Assembly: GCA_016801845.1 (NCBI GenBank)
Contig: CM028923.1
Span: forward strand, 16,662,679-16,726,678
Direction of reading: 5' to 3'
Length of the DNA stretch: 64,000 nt
Source of the DNA: Polydactylus sextarius
Lineage: Eukaryota; Chordata; Actinopteri; Polynemidae
Below, one piece after another: positions 44,740-55,269 of this stretch (position 1 is its first letter; every line of letters starts with the position of its first letter). The position numbers were made by a program, and so were the translations under genes. The notes below the pieces were generated by a model, which was not told where the DNA came from, did not search any database, and saw only the letters and a program-made list of their open reading frames with translations.

Positions 44740-45640
44740 TACTAGCTGGACAAGTTGGAAACCCCTCACATGTATCGTCCTAATGCAGTGGAGAGTTTGT
44801 GCTTCTGGAAGCTGCACTGTCTTCCAGGGTTCCAGGTAAGTTCCAGGTCAGAATCTAGAAGTGGGTTTTCTACTGAGAGCTCAATTAAGGACATGTGCCA
44901 CCTCAGTTTTGATACAATCTGAATAAACTTGATCCAAACCCCATGTGAAGGGTCGGGAGCCTGGGTGGGTCAGTCAGTGGCATTATACTTTGTATTTTAC
45001 TTATGGAATCGTAATAACATGATGTCACATATCCTCATGGAAATATTACATATTCAATCAACATAAATGACAAACAGTTGCTGGTCTCTGACCCACTGCA
45101 CTGTCAACAGATCCTAACAGCATATGTCCAGATGTAGTCTGTGATAAAATCCTTCCTGTCTTTAGTTTATTATTTGTTTTTCATTCAGGTCAGGTTGTAT
45201 CTTCACAGTGATGGATGATGCAGCAGGAGACTGACAGAACAACTCTTCCTCTGGTTCAGTTTAGCTCCCTAATTCTTCTGCTGCTTTTGAGGAGACAAGC
45301 CAATCATCACCAAACACTGGTTTTGGTCACAGGCCAATACACTCTGTAGAATGACACACACTCTGACATAGTTGCAAACCAATTTATTTTTGGTTGAAAG
45401 ACTATAAACATGTCTAAAATTAGGCCTGAACCAGAACAGAATCTGATCCATGTTAGTGGAGTCAGTCATGACAGTGATGGTTTATCAGAGGTGATGAAGA
45501 GCTGCAGACTGTGGTGGTGGAGGGGTTCACTGAGCAAGCCCTTTGCCTGTTGGTCTGTTGTTGATTTAACAGCTTTTATTAAATCTATAAACAGATTCTT
45601 TTCATGTTTTTCATTCCACTCAAGGTCGAACATTTCTGTC
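44740..45640. other. Unassigned non-coding stretch
   Basis: No exon or known repeat recognised; short open frames only. Confidence 0.45.
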
Positions 45641-45649
45641 TGACTGACA

Positions 45650-46020
45650 TTACGCCTCATTTACACCTGGTGGGTCTTTAATTCTCAGCTGCCAGACTCA
45701 GAGCCCCCCCAAATGAAAACACAATGCAGAGTCGTTCATGCGGGGCCCTCTGCAGGCCGCCCTGTCGTGGTAATGATGTGTGGACTCAGCAGGGCGAAGT
45801 GAAGTGAGGAGTCCTGTGGAAAAAGGAGGTAAGATGCTGGAGGGGAGCGAGGCATGAATACACTTTTGAGAGGTTTTCATAATGGCTGCAGTGATTCAGA
45901 GCTAAATTCAGCTCAGGGAAGCCGGCTCCAGCTTCAGGGCGGGGCTTGTATTCTCATAAGTGGTATTATTTAGCCGGTGATGTCAGTAAATTGGCGAGTC
46001 GCTGGTGGCCTCGCTGTTCC
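45650..46020. promoter_or_regulatory. Unique block resembling a conserved non-coding element
   Basis: Repeat-free and GC-moderate. Contains 'gggtctttaattctcag', 'gtggtaatgatgtg', 'attatttagccggtgatgtc' and 'ggggccctctgcaggcc', a density of homeodomain-like words typical of developmental enhancers. No splice-bounded frame. Inferred from texture only. Confidence 0.25.
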
Positions 46021-46527
46021 AAACTGACATAGGAGAACAGTAAATACATTGATGCATGCAGCCTCACAGAGCGACTGGCTGAGCCAAGAGCTGCTCACAA
46101 TCTCTGAATCACATCCCAGAACATCAGAGCACACTTTCACATTTCAGCCGTCACCACCGCAGCATCTGCCGCCACTGCAGGAACAGATCATCTCAACCAG
46201 GAGCTGCAGAAACAACATTCAGACACAGACTGACGACATGACTCCACACTGATTCATCAACGAGGACACGTCGAAACATAAACATGGATTCATGAAACTC
46301 AGAGCTGCACCCTGGCTGACCTGACCCCCCCACACCCCGCCTGCAGGGTGTGTCCCAGTTCCCATTATGTTCAGTTCAACCAGTGATCCTCAGTCAGTGG
46401 TGTCACTTTAAACACAATCTCAACAACAATGAGAAAAATACAAACACCAGGTACCCACACCAGGGTGTGGTTCAATTCTGAGATTAAAGGTGTAAAATTA
46501 CAATATTTTTATAATAAAGTCATACAT

Positions 46528-46529
<2 letters not shown>

Positions 46530-46566
<37 letters not shown>
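46530..46566 (+). repeat. (CA)n microsatellite
   Basis: About 18 CA units with one CAAA interruption near the end. Confidence 0.9.
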
Positions 46567-46572
<6 letters not shown>

Positions 46573-46917
46573 AAAGAGAGATGTCATTATGGGATGTCAT
46601 TACTTTTTTTTCTTTTCGTTGACTGTAATCTCAACAGGCAGACAAAAAAACTTCTTGCAGATTATAATTTGATTATTCATATGTGCTTGGAGTTTTGTCC
46701 CCTTTTTGACCCCTTGTATGACCAAAAAAGCATGGAAGGTTTTTTTTGTCATAAACCTCATTTTCAATATAGTAAAGGTAAAGGCAAATAAATTAATCAT
46801 TAATAAACAATCTGAAAAAGATCACAGTTTCAGGAAAATCATGTTGGATCATGACCTGGGCATCATGAATCAGTATCTATATTTACAAAGATGGTGGTCA
46901 TTCCTGTGTGTTGAAGC

Positions 46918-47112
46918 GTGGGGCTGATGTTCACGCAGATGTTGTTCTATGCCGATGATGCTGTCATGTTTTTCAGTGTATTGTTTTTTATTTCACCTAA
47001 TTCTTGTCAGTTTCTGTCAGATGACATTTTGAGATCAACCCCATCCAGCTGTCGGACTCAGGTCAGCTCAGTTAAAAAGCTTCGGTGTTTGTGTTTCTTC
47101 GGGGGGAAGTAA
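46918..47112 (+). mobile_element. RTE-type LINE relic, reverse transcriptase fragment with YADD
   Basis: An open plus-strand frame reads 'MLFYADDAVMFFSV' (YADD at 46948-46959), the counterpart of the LLFADDVVLLASS block. In the same frame at 47059-47100 comes 'QVSSVKKLRCLCFF', corresponding to QVEEFKYLGVLFTS. Between them only 37 codons separate the two motifs where the family has roughly 60, so part is deleted in frame. The catalytic aspartates are kept, unlike the three L2 relics. No N-terminal endonuclease or 5' part is visible, so the copy cannot be active. Confidence 0.65.
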
Positions 47113-48300
47113 AACGCCCGGCTCATCAGATCGCTGGACACAAGCCATGTCTGGAAGTCTGCAGGTGTAACGAAGCTTCTCTCAGCAGAATCTCTTGTTT
47201 TGTTTTGTCTTCATATGTGTCAGCACCGTGTCTGTGGTGCTCAGATAAGCTGCTGCCAGGGAAAATGCAGAAGTAGGTCATACAGTATATATAAGTGCGG
47301 GAGATTCAGTTACATTGTTTGTGTTTCTTGTTTCCTCTGAGGCCCTTCAAACACTCAGCCAGCTCGGATCAGTGGGACATCAGGATGAGGAGCTTGGACA
47401 CAGCTGCCAGGTGACATCGATTCTGGGTCAGATGCCAGGAGAGTGAAGGTCGGCGAGGGCAGCATCGGTGTCAATCACTTAAATTTACATTTAGGACACA
47501 ACGAGTCACTAGACAACTCTTTTTTCCCAAGACTCAGTTATTTTCCCTGGCAGCAGGTGATGAAATGAAGCTATCAATAAAGACAGGCTGGATCACTGAG
47601 GCATGCTGGGAAAAGGTGGACTGTTATAGTCAGGGGTTTGATATGGACAGGTGGACTGATGCAGGATCATCAGTAGTAAGACCAGCAGGAAGAACCAGGG
47701 GCTGGAAACAGTAAATCTGGGACTGAGTGAATCTGGGACCTGGACCCAAGTGAGACAATTTAGCAGGACTACAGGAGCCTGAATGGGTCAGTACACATCA
47801 AAGAGTGACAAGTCAAGGAAACATAAGTAAATAATAAAAGTAATATAATCTGTATCTGTTTGTATGTAAAGGAGAATTATGTGAATATTTTATTCAAAAT
47901 GTTTGAAAATCATCAACATATGAAGAAAAAGTTTGAGTTTATGTCAAAGATATCTGCAAGTTGCACACACATCTACTGAAACTAGCTAGGTGATTAACAG
48001 CTAACCACAGGCTGGTTAGCAGAAACTGAACATCCTGCTGTCAAACAATAAAGTTTATTAATAAATGATGTGGGATCAGATCAGAGTCACTGAGAACTAA
48101 TCCAGGTTTTGGTTTGTTTTAGTTGGTTTTTGAGCGATCCTGGTCAATCCAGTATTGATGAAACTCAACCTTTCCTATGCAGATATTTCACAATAAAAGC
48201 CTACTGGTGGCTTTTATTGCACCCACCAGGAAAACAACTTTTTAATGTGAAACATCTGGAAAAGGGCAGCAATTTATCACATTAGTTCTGCGAAATCCAG
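47113..48300. other. Unassigned non-coding stretch
   Basis: No gene or well-defined repeat. It may contain further decayed LINE sequence after 47113, but no motif could be read. Confidence 0.4.
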
Positions 48301-48304
48301 CAAC

Positions 48305-48560
48305 ATCAATCTTCACCCGCTGATCCAGGTTCAGGTCCACATGGTGTTGGGAGGTGACAAATGGGATGTATGAACCCTCCAGGTGGCTGTGGTCCGTCTA
48401 ACAGACCCTCCTTCCTGTTGGACAGACACTGTAAACCTTCAGAGAGCAGCATCCTGATCAGATGCCCAAACCTGAGGTCCTTAGTCTGTCTCTGAGTCCA
48501 GACTTGTCTCTGCAGCTTGTATCTGTAGTTTCATTCACCATACAAAGCTCCTGGTTGTTA
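48305..48560 (-). mobile_element. RTE-type LINE relic, C-terminal region
   Basis: The minus strand contains 'FGHLIRMLLSEGLQCLS', matching FGHLIRMPPGRLPLEVF. Upstream in minus-strand sense, words equivalent to the RSRIQAAEMSFLRR block survive at the DNA level ('tgcagcttgtatctg' near 48510). Frames are broken. Confidence 0.65.
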
Positions 48561-48825
48561 CCAAGGATTACAAACTCTCTGCAGGTTCTGGAAAGATTAA
48601 AAAAAAAACAAAAAAACACTGGATTCATATCCCACTAAAATAAAAAAGGTCTTAAAAGGTTTTAAAAAGGTCTTAGTTAGAATTTCTGACAGATGTTAAG
48701 AACCTCAGGGACTCAAGTGTCAGTTTTAGCAAAAACTGAAAGGGACTATGAGTAAAGTGTTGATTTCATACTAAAACACACAGGGGGCGGCATGTTAGGA
48801 GCATGCTTGGGGGTCCACTTTCCTC

Positions 48826-48990
48826 ATGAGAAATAAGGAAATACTCTGTACCTCAGTCCTCATTTTAAAGGCTTCTTTAGATGTGGCAGACAAATCCAGT
48901 CTTCTTTTCCTGAGCTGTGAAGGCTTCAGTGGTTGGACCTTTCACAGCCTAACATATCCCAGGATTCATTGCAGTGCAGGTGACATGAAT
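48826..48990 (+). mobile_element. DNA-transposon-like repeat, family B, partial copy
   Basis: Carries 'gagctgtgaaggcttcagtg' and the 36-base family core at 48951-48987, as in the copies at 11265 and 12985. No ends could be defined. Confidence 0.55.
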
Positions 48991-49345
48991 GAGATGAATG
49001 AGATTTTATCTGTGATGAGTCAGTCCCTTAAAGGTTTCAGGCCGTTTTTGAGATTGGTGCGACCTAATTTACGTGATGTTGCGGCAGCTATTCTAGAAAA
49101 AAAAAAAATTGATGAAAATGTTGTTTGATGTTTTTAGTCATTTTGTTGCAATAAAGTTGGGATTTTTCCCATTTAAATAGGAAAAAATGCAGTATAATTA
49201 AACCAGTGTGTTAGAGTGACGTCTCTGGTCTGACGTCTTCTCTGTGTTTCTAACATCCTTCGTGTGTTTCTCAGTGACAAAGTGTTTCTCAGCGGACGAC
49301 TTCCTCTTGTTGCTCCACAACAATATGAAATAGTTTTCCTCCTCT

Positions 49346-49633
49346 TTGGCGAACTCTGCCTGGATACTGTTTCTCTTGGTCCTTAGCAGTGATGTTGAAG
49401 GTAAATGTGAGACTTTTTATGTCACATGTTTCCTGCAACAAGGAAGTGAGTTCACTGATGTATGGATCAATGAATGGTTTCATGGGAAAATGAAGATGAC
49501 TGGTCAAAATTTGCAGAATAGTTGCGGTGACCGGTCAAAATACAAGATCATACAGAATTTGTGGAGATTGGTTGAATTCGTGTTGATAGTTGCGAGCGCA
49601 ACATCGCAAAATGCTGGAGGGTCTGACAAGTAA
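49346..49633 (+). other. Leader-peptide-like open frame without ATG
   Basis: A frame that begins with TTG stays open for 95 codons. Its first residues after the TTG (ANSAWILFLLVLSSDVEG) look like a secretion leader, and 'GAAG|gtaaat' directly after this stretch could be a phase-1 donor, the arrangement seen in leader exons of immunoglobulin-superfamily genes. There is no ATG, no recognisable immunoglobulin domain, and an internal AG makes other readings possible. Probably chance or a relic. Confidence 0.12.
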
Positions 49634-49639
49634 AATGTA

Positions 49640-50360
49640 GCTGAATTCTTTCTTATAACAGCAGCAATGGTTTACATCATCTATTTAAGGCCTGATGGTT
49701 TGACCTTCGTAGACTGGGTCCTCTAAATGATACCACTGAGAACTGAGATGCAGCTATTGACAAAACGTATGTGATAAAGATTAGGTAATTGCTGCAGTCA
49801 ATCAGTCATTGCAACTCTGGCTTTAAATGATACCACTGGCATTAAGGATGGTAGCGTTTGTAAGATACTTAACAGAGGTAAATAGGAAATCCGCTGTAGA
49901 CTAGACTGTCTCATTTAAAGACTGTTGGCTTGGCCGTGGACAATGTAACCAGGTTTTTGAGGTCTATGTTGACTATGGCCTCTAAAGGACACAACTCTGG
50001 ATTGAGACACAGCTTTTTGTGTCCAGGACAACCATGTATCCTGCGATCACAAGTTCAGATAAACCTGTGGAGACTTTCTACCAGGAAAAAGTCAGCACAT
50101 ACAGTCAACCATGAATCAATAGATGAAGAGATTTTAATTCTATTCTTTGTATATTAAGATGTCACCACCTGCTCGCAGCAGGAAACTACTCTAATTATCA
50201 TTTGCTGGATTCCTCTGTCACAGGTTTAAAGTTATAAAACGTGCAGAGAAACAGCAGCTGAGGGAAACTGAGTCTTGGCCTCTGTGCACATGAACATGAA
50301 ATTGGATTATAGCAGAATACCTTCAGCCAATGTTTTTCCTTTCTGGTAAATTACCCTCAG
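49640..50360. other. Unassigned stretch with decayed internal repetition
   Basis: The words 'aaatgataccactg' recur at about 49726 and 49828, and 'tagactgggtcctctaaatg' resembles 'ttcgtagaccagatctacta' of the repeat at 18130, so part may be a second relic of that family. No exon. Confidence 0.35.
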
Positions 50361-50369
50361 CCGCTGCAC

Positions 50370-50960
50370 AGTTCAACAGCCAGATCTCAGATAAGGCCGC
50401 AGAGTGATGGTGAACAACGCTTTTTTTTTCCTTTTTTGGCGGGGGGGTCTCTGATTCCTCCACAAGTGTCTCTTTGAGTCCAAACTGCATGGGAATCATT
50501 ACAGAGAACCGTATACAGAGTAAATATATGGAGCCGAGTGTAAATTGTCATCTGGCCGCGGCTCACAGTAATCATGGAGCCGATGTGACCTGATACCTGT
50601 GTAATTTAGCTCTTCTTTGTGTGTAATAATCCATTTCACGGTTTATGTTTTAAGTGGAGAATTAAGTAATTCTTTGCTGTTTGTTCAGCAGTTCTGGGGT
50701 CAGCGCTCTGCTGCGTGTGGTCATTTTCTCCACAGTTTATAATTCTCTGCGTATAAATCGCTCTTTGAAGCCTCCTTTTCCTTCCACAGAGGAACATTTC
50801 TCTGTATCCGGTTTGTGAAGCAGGTCTTGAGCTTCTGGAGCGAGATCTCTCCTTGTGTCATGTAAACTTGGACGTTCCCTGGGAGGTTGTCAGAGGAGGA
50901 AGAGGGAGTCAGCCTTTTCCACCGAGGCCAAGGCAAACATTTCCTTTATTGAGGAACAGT
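50370..50960. promoter_or_regulatory. Unique block resembling a conserved non-coding element
   Basis: Contains 'ctgtgtaatttagctc', 'gtgtgtaataatcc' and 'gagaattaagtaattc' (50600-50675), a cluster of homeodomain/NK-type words in repeat-free sequence, plus 'tggccgcggctcacagtaatc'. No frame with splice signals. Confidence 0.25.
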
Positions 50961-52730
50961 ATCTGCTGATGTGAGTGCTGTTAGTTACTCTGCCTATAAA
51001 GAGCCACTGTCTGAATCAAAGAGGTATTGATGCAGGAACTCAGACCGCCAGCCTGGACGAGTTTCTACCTTTTGTGCTGCTCATAATTAATCATTGAAAA
51101 GCATTAAAAACAGGGAAACCCCCCAAACTGAGCACTGGACTGAGTTTACAGCTGAAAGGCACAAGAGACGCTCAGTCTTTTTACAACCTGGATCTTATTT
51201 TGTAGTTTCGCCTCAGAAGTTCCCACTGGTTTCGATAACATTTTATTTTCTCAAAATCCTATAAGAGGCAGCAGCTGAAAGGATAATTAGCATTTAACAA
51301 CAGCAGCTCCTGTGAAGCTGCGACCACGAGCCAACGACTGTGACTTTTTGACTGTTCAACATTTGATACAGAAGAATTTTCCAAAAAAAAAAAGTTTTCA
51401 TCATCAGATAGATGATATAAGAATTTGAACCATGAAAAAAAACACACTACATATTCTAGTCTGCGAGGCAAACCACATTTTGCACAAACAACAGAAGATC
51501 AGCTGATCAACAGACAGCAAACATCAATATCAGCTCATTGTTGAAATCATTTTTCAAGTAAAAAAAATAGAAAAAATTACTAAAAGATTTGCTGCTTTTG
51601 TGATCAAGATTAAAAGTTTTGAGCTGTTTTATTCATTCTGAAGTGAAAACTGATCATTTCTGTAACTGTTAACAAAACAAAACCCACAATCACAATGATC
51701 TCTGTACAAATATCCACATTACAGTGAAATCATTTCTCACAACAGCATCTGTAACAAGCTACAGGAGCATCGATCACAAACGTCAGCAGCTCGACATGTT
51801 TTCACTGAAATAGGGCCGACTCATCTCAGACTGTTTTCTGTTGAAACAAAAAGTATATTTATTTGATCATCTTTGGGTTTTAAAAGTGACATCTTCAATA
51901 TTTAATAGATTAATGTTTCATTAATAAATGATATAACGATTAACATTTTAACTGAGACTGAAAATAATCACCTCTCGTCTTTATGTCCAGGTGTTTTGGA
52001 GAACATCTGGACAAACGGAGTGTCTGCTGACTGATTCATTTAATGTTAATCTGAGGAGTTCATTTCTACTTTTTTCTTATTAAAGTCAGGGTTTTGTTTT
52101 GTCCCTGAGCCTCATCAGGTTTCATGCCTGAGCTCGACTCTCGCTTCTTTTGGACAAACACAGTTTGAGGCTCAGAGTTCAGTCAGTGGGAAACAGGGCG
52201 AAGATGTTTGAACATGAAAATCTCTGCTCTTGTTAAAATCCTTCCCACCTCTCAGCGTTCGCAGAGTCATCACTTTGTGCTGAAGCTGCTCCGCTCTCAG
52301 CTCCGTTTCACTGTCAGACCCGATCGAAGCACCTGGAACCGCTTCAAGGACTCCAGGGTGGTTCTCCAAAACCAATAAACAAAGTAGTGCTTTAGGTGAG
52401 CGGTCCAAGTGTTCATCAATCTGATAGGTTAAGGACACGTTAGCCCACCGTCCACACCCAGCTGCTCGCCGCTATGCGGGCAGATCTGCAGATCCTCAGC
52501 ACCATGTCCAACTTGGCCTCGTTCAAACGGCAAAGAGGCACAAACCACTGACATCACTCCTCATTCCCCAACATGTTGGCAACCGCAAGCTTGGAAAATT
52601 AGAGAAACTTTAATAAACAAATTGTCAGAGTCTCTGAGGAGCTGTGGGAGAAGATGCCAGTGTGAGTGCACACACTGAAGCGAGGACACGTACAGTGTTT
52701 ACTCAGATATGTACTGAGTAACAGATCTGC
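50961..52730. other. Unassigned non-coding stretch
   Basis: Mostly AT-rich. A GC-richer part at about 52230-52530 is open on the minus strand for 88 codons but has no recognised domain or splice pair. Confidence 0.4.
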
Positions 52731-52882
52731 AGCACGACACCAAGTTCATCAGCATGACAGCAAGTTCATCAGCACGATGCCGAGGTCATTACCACAACAA
52801 GTTCATCAGCACGACAGCAAGTTCATCAACATGACATCGAGTCAATTACCGTTCATCAGTGCAACGACAAGTTCATCATCAT
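52731..52882 (+). repeat. 20-bp minisatellite
   Basis: About seven copies of a 20-base unit, consensus AGCACGACAGCAAGTTCATC. The third and sixth copies differ most, the fourth is 17 bases long, and a partial 10-base copy precedes the last full one. The unit length is not a multiple of three, so the open frame (QHDSKFI...) across it is not evidence of protein. Confidence 0.9.
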
Positions 52883-53379
52883 AGTTAAACTCAGTTTAAG
52901 TCACAAATCTTCATTTCCCTCAATATGACTCAGACCTCCTGAAAGAAATATACTCAACTGAGCTCCAACTATAACTCATGTATTTAAAGAATATTCATAG
53001 AGGACAGTGAAATAAATACTCAAATATTTAATACATTATCTGACGTCAGAAAAAACTTTTAAACAACATTTACACAATAAAAAGTTCTTGAAAAGTTTTT
53101 GAAAAAAAACTCTATACTCTAAAAAACTAAAATTCCTGACAACCAGAACTGAACACATCCTTACATTTGTACAAATTTGCCTGTTAGCAATGCTAGCTAG
53201 CATATTAGTTATTTCTGTTCTAGTTTTCAGAGGTATTGATCCAATCCAGCAGCTCAACCAGCACTAACACATCAACAGCTACTACTGTATCCATGCAATG
53301 TGCTCATGCTTGGAACAATGTCCCATCAGTAATTCTGATGCACAACTCACATGTGGATATGTGAAATGGTTCAGAGATT

Positions 53380-53880
53380 TTAACCTGATTTGTCACCAAC
53401 CACTAACCAACCATATTTACAAAGCCTCATACATAAAAGACCTATAACAGGAAAAAGAATGCATGATACCATTGAAGAAGCATTGGACTGTACTTGTTCC
53501 AGAGGGAGGGGGCAGCCACAGACTGGGATGTGAGGTTTAAGAAGCTCAGACAGGTATGAGAGGACCTGCCCATTCAGGATTTTATAAATCATTAGAAGCA
53601 TCTTAAAGTCTGATCTAATGTGGAACCAGAGCCAACTGAAACTGATTTAATCAGGTCAAATCTAATAAAAACACTCACCACAGTGTTCGGGGGCGTTAGT
53701 ATGAGCACAAACGTTACAAAAACATCATAATTATATGGTGAGGATGACATGAAGGGCAGAATTAGAGTCTTACAGCGGAGCATCATCAACGCAACAGTGA
53801 AAATTCCTCCCATTACTGCAAATAAGCAGAGGATAGAGAGCAGAGCCCTGTGGTACGCCACTGAGACAATAGACTAGGTG
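53380..53880 (-). mobile_element. L2-like LINE relic, reverse transcriptase plus C-terminal region
   Basis: The minus strand gives 'GVPQGSALYPLL' (GVPQGS at 53859-53842). In the same frame 19 codons from its first residue comes 'FHCCVDDAPL' and then a stop (53802-53770), where the family has FHCYADDTQLY, so YADD became CVDD. Further on, 'FKMLLMIYKILNGQVLSYLS' followed by 'ELLKPHIP' is the well-known L2 C-terminal block (K-x-L-L-L-x-x-K-A-L-x-G-x-A-P-x-Y-L-x-x-L-L). Internal deletions and stops show it is dead. Confidence 0.8.
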
Positions 53881-54320
53881 AACAATTATTAAGACTTTTG
53901 ATTTGTAAAACACAAATCGTGTATAAATTCATAAATTATACAAAAATGTGAGAAGCTTTCTAATATTAGACATGACAGATGGCACACCTTGATGTGACGA
54001 CAACAGTCCAGAATTGTTGATGAGGAGTTCAGACACAGGGCGACACCTGCTGGTCAGGTGTTGTAAGTTTAGATTTTCACACTTGGTCGTCTGTTTGTAT
54101 TTCACCGTTCTTTAAAATCTGAAAATAGTTATGATGGTTTATGTTCACTTTTTCATAATTAGATGAGGCTGTCTAGAGGCTGGCAAACAGTGAGGTGGTA
54201 AACTTATTTTGAAGACAGCATAACGGAAAAATATTTGACAGAGCTCTGTTTCTTCTATTGCCTTGTTTCTGCTTCCATACAGTTTAGTTTTGTACCTGTG
54301 AACAAGATGAAGAGAATTTG
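53881..54320. other. Unassigned non-coding stretch
   Basis: AT-rich, no recognised feature. It contains 'gcgacacctgctggtc' near 54040, a word common in dispersed fish repeats, but no element is definable. Confidence 0.4.
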
Positions 54321-54323
54321 ACA

Positions 54324-54350
54324 AATTATTATTATTATTATTATTATTTT
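54324..54350 (+). repeat. (ATT)n trinucleotide repeat
   Basis: Eight to nine ATT units. Confidence 0.9.
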
Positions 54351-54689
54351 TAGTTTGGTGCCGAAATGAAAATATGAGTCGTTTGCCCCTGAAACACGAT
54401 CACTCTGGAGTCTTCGTGCGATTGTTTGGTTTTCAGCACCTGGCACTTCTGTTTCCAACCTTTAAACCTGAAGCAGCGTCAGTGAAAAGTCTAAGAACCA
54501 GGAGTTCATCCAAAGACATTTAGCTTCTGAGGGATCGTTGGAGGCCTGACGTGTTATGAAATTTAAAATCACTCTTTAACTTTGTTCCTTAATCATCAAA
54601 TGACACTTCAGGTTGATGTGTGGACCCCCGGGACGTGGTCTTGAACCCCCTCCCCCGGTCCTGGTCTGGTGCCTCGGCATCAGTCCACA

Positions 54690-55100
54690 GCTCGTCAGGC
54701 CTGCAGCAGCTGACTGAGTGTTAGCACTCTTGACACTGTCATCATCCGTCACGCCGAGTCGCGCTGCCTCCAGTAATTCACCCGGCGGTTACTTTCCCGT
54801 CAGAAACACACTCTGTAAAACTCAGCAGTGTTTGCCCTGAGTAAATTATACATGTGCAGTATTCATGCTGTGGTTAACCAGCGATGTAAAATCATTTTCT
54901 ACCCAAACCGCCGTGTCTGTGCCTCGGCAGCCCATCTCCCAGACGCTGCCCTCACACCGTAAATATGCAGCGCAGCCATTAATGCAGAGCGAGTGCAGAG
55001 CGGCTGCTCTCCGAGCAGCGGGCACTGATTCTTCGGGGTATTTGATTCTCAGGAATGCCTGTCAGCTTCTCAGATTTGCATAAGCGAGCAGCCAGCTGAC
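54690..55100. promoter_or_regulatory. Unique block, best conserved-element candidate
   Basis: GC-moderate and repeat-free. Holds a perfect octamer ATTTGCAT (55074-55081, POU-domain site), 'cagccattaatgcagag' near 54974, 'ctccagtaattcacc' near 54768 and 'gagtaaattatacatg'. The density of homeodomain/POU words next to CpGs is typical of developmental enhancers. The 72-codon plus frame has no recognised product. Confidence 0.3.
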
Positions 55101-55120
55101 TGGCCCCGGCACAAGGCCTC

Positions 55121-55139
55121 TCATCATCATCATCATCAG
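55121..55139 (+). repeat. (ATC)n trinucleotide repeat
   Basis: Six units. Confidence 0.85.
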
Positions 55140-55204
55140 GTTTGGCTGAACAGATTGTGGCTCTGCTTCAGACGCTCGATTAGAGAGAAAAGGTAACGCT
55201 GAGG

Positions 55205-55268
55205 TCTGCTGCTGCTGCTGCTGCATGTCACAGACATCACACACGTCACACACGTCACACATGTCACA
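55205..55268 (+). repeat. (CTG)n followed by 9-bp CACACGTCA repeat
   Basis: Six CTG units run through 'catgtcacagacat' into four to five copies of a 9-base unit (consensus CACACGTCA). Because 9 is a multiple of three, the minus strand reads QQQQQQ after a CDVCDVCDV run in one open frame of 119 codons. It has no domain context and is treated as an artefact. Confidence 0.85.
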
Positions 55269-55269
55269 G

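Noticed and set aside
52172..52438. 88-codon minus-strand open frame in a GC-richer patch
   Set aside because: No recognised domain, no paired splice sites, and no ATG-context or conservation evidence.
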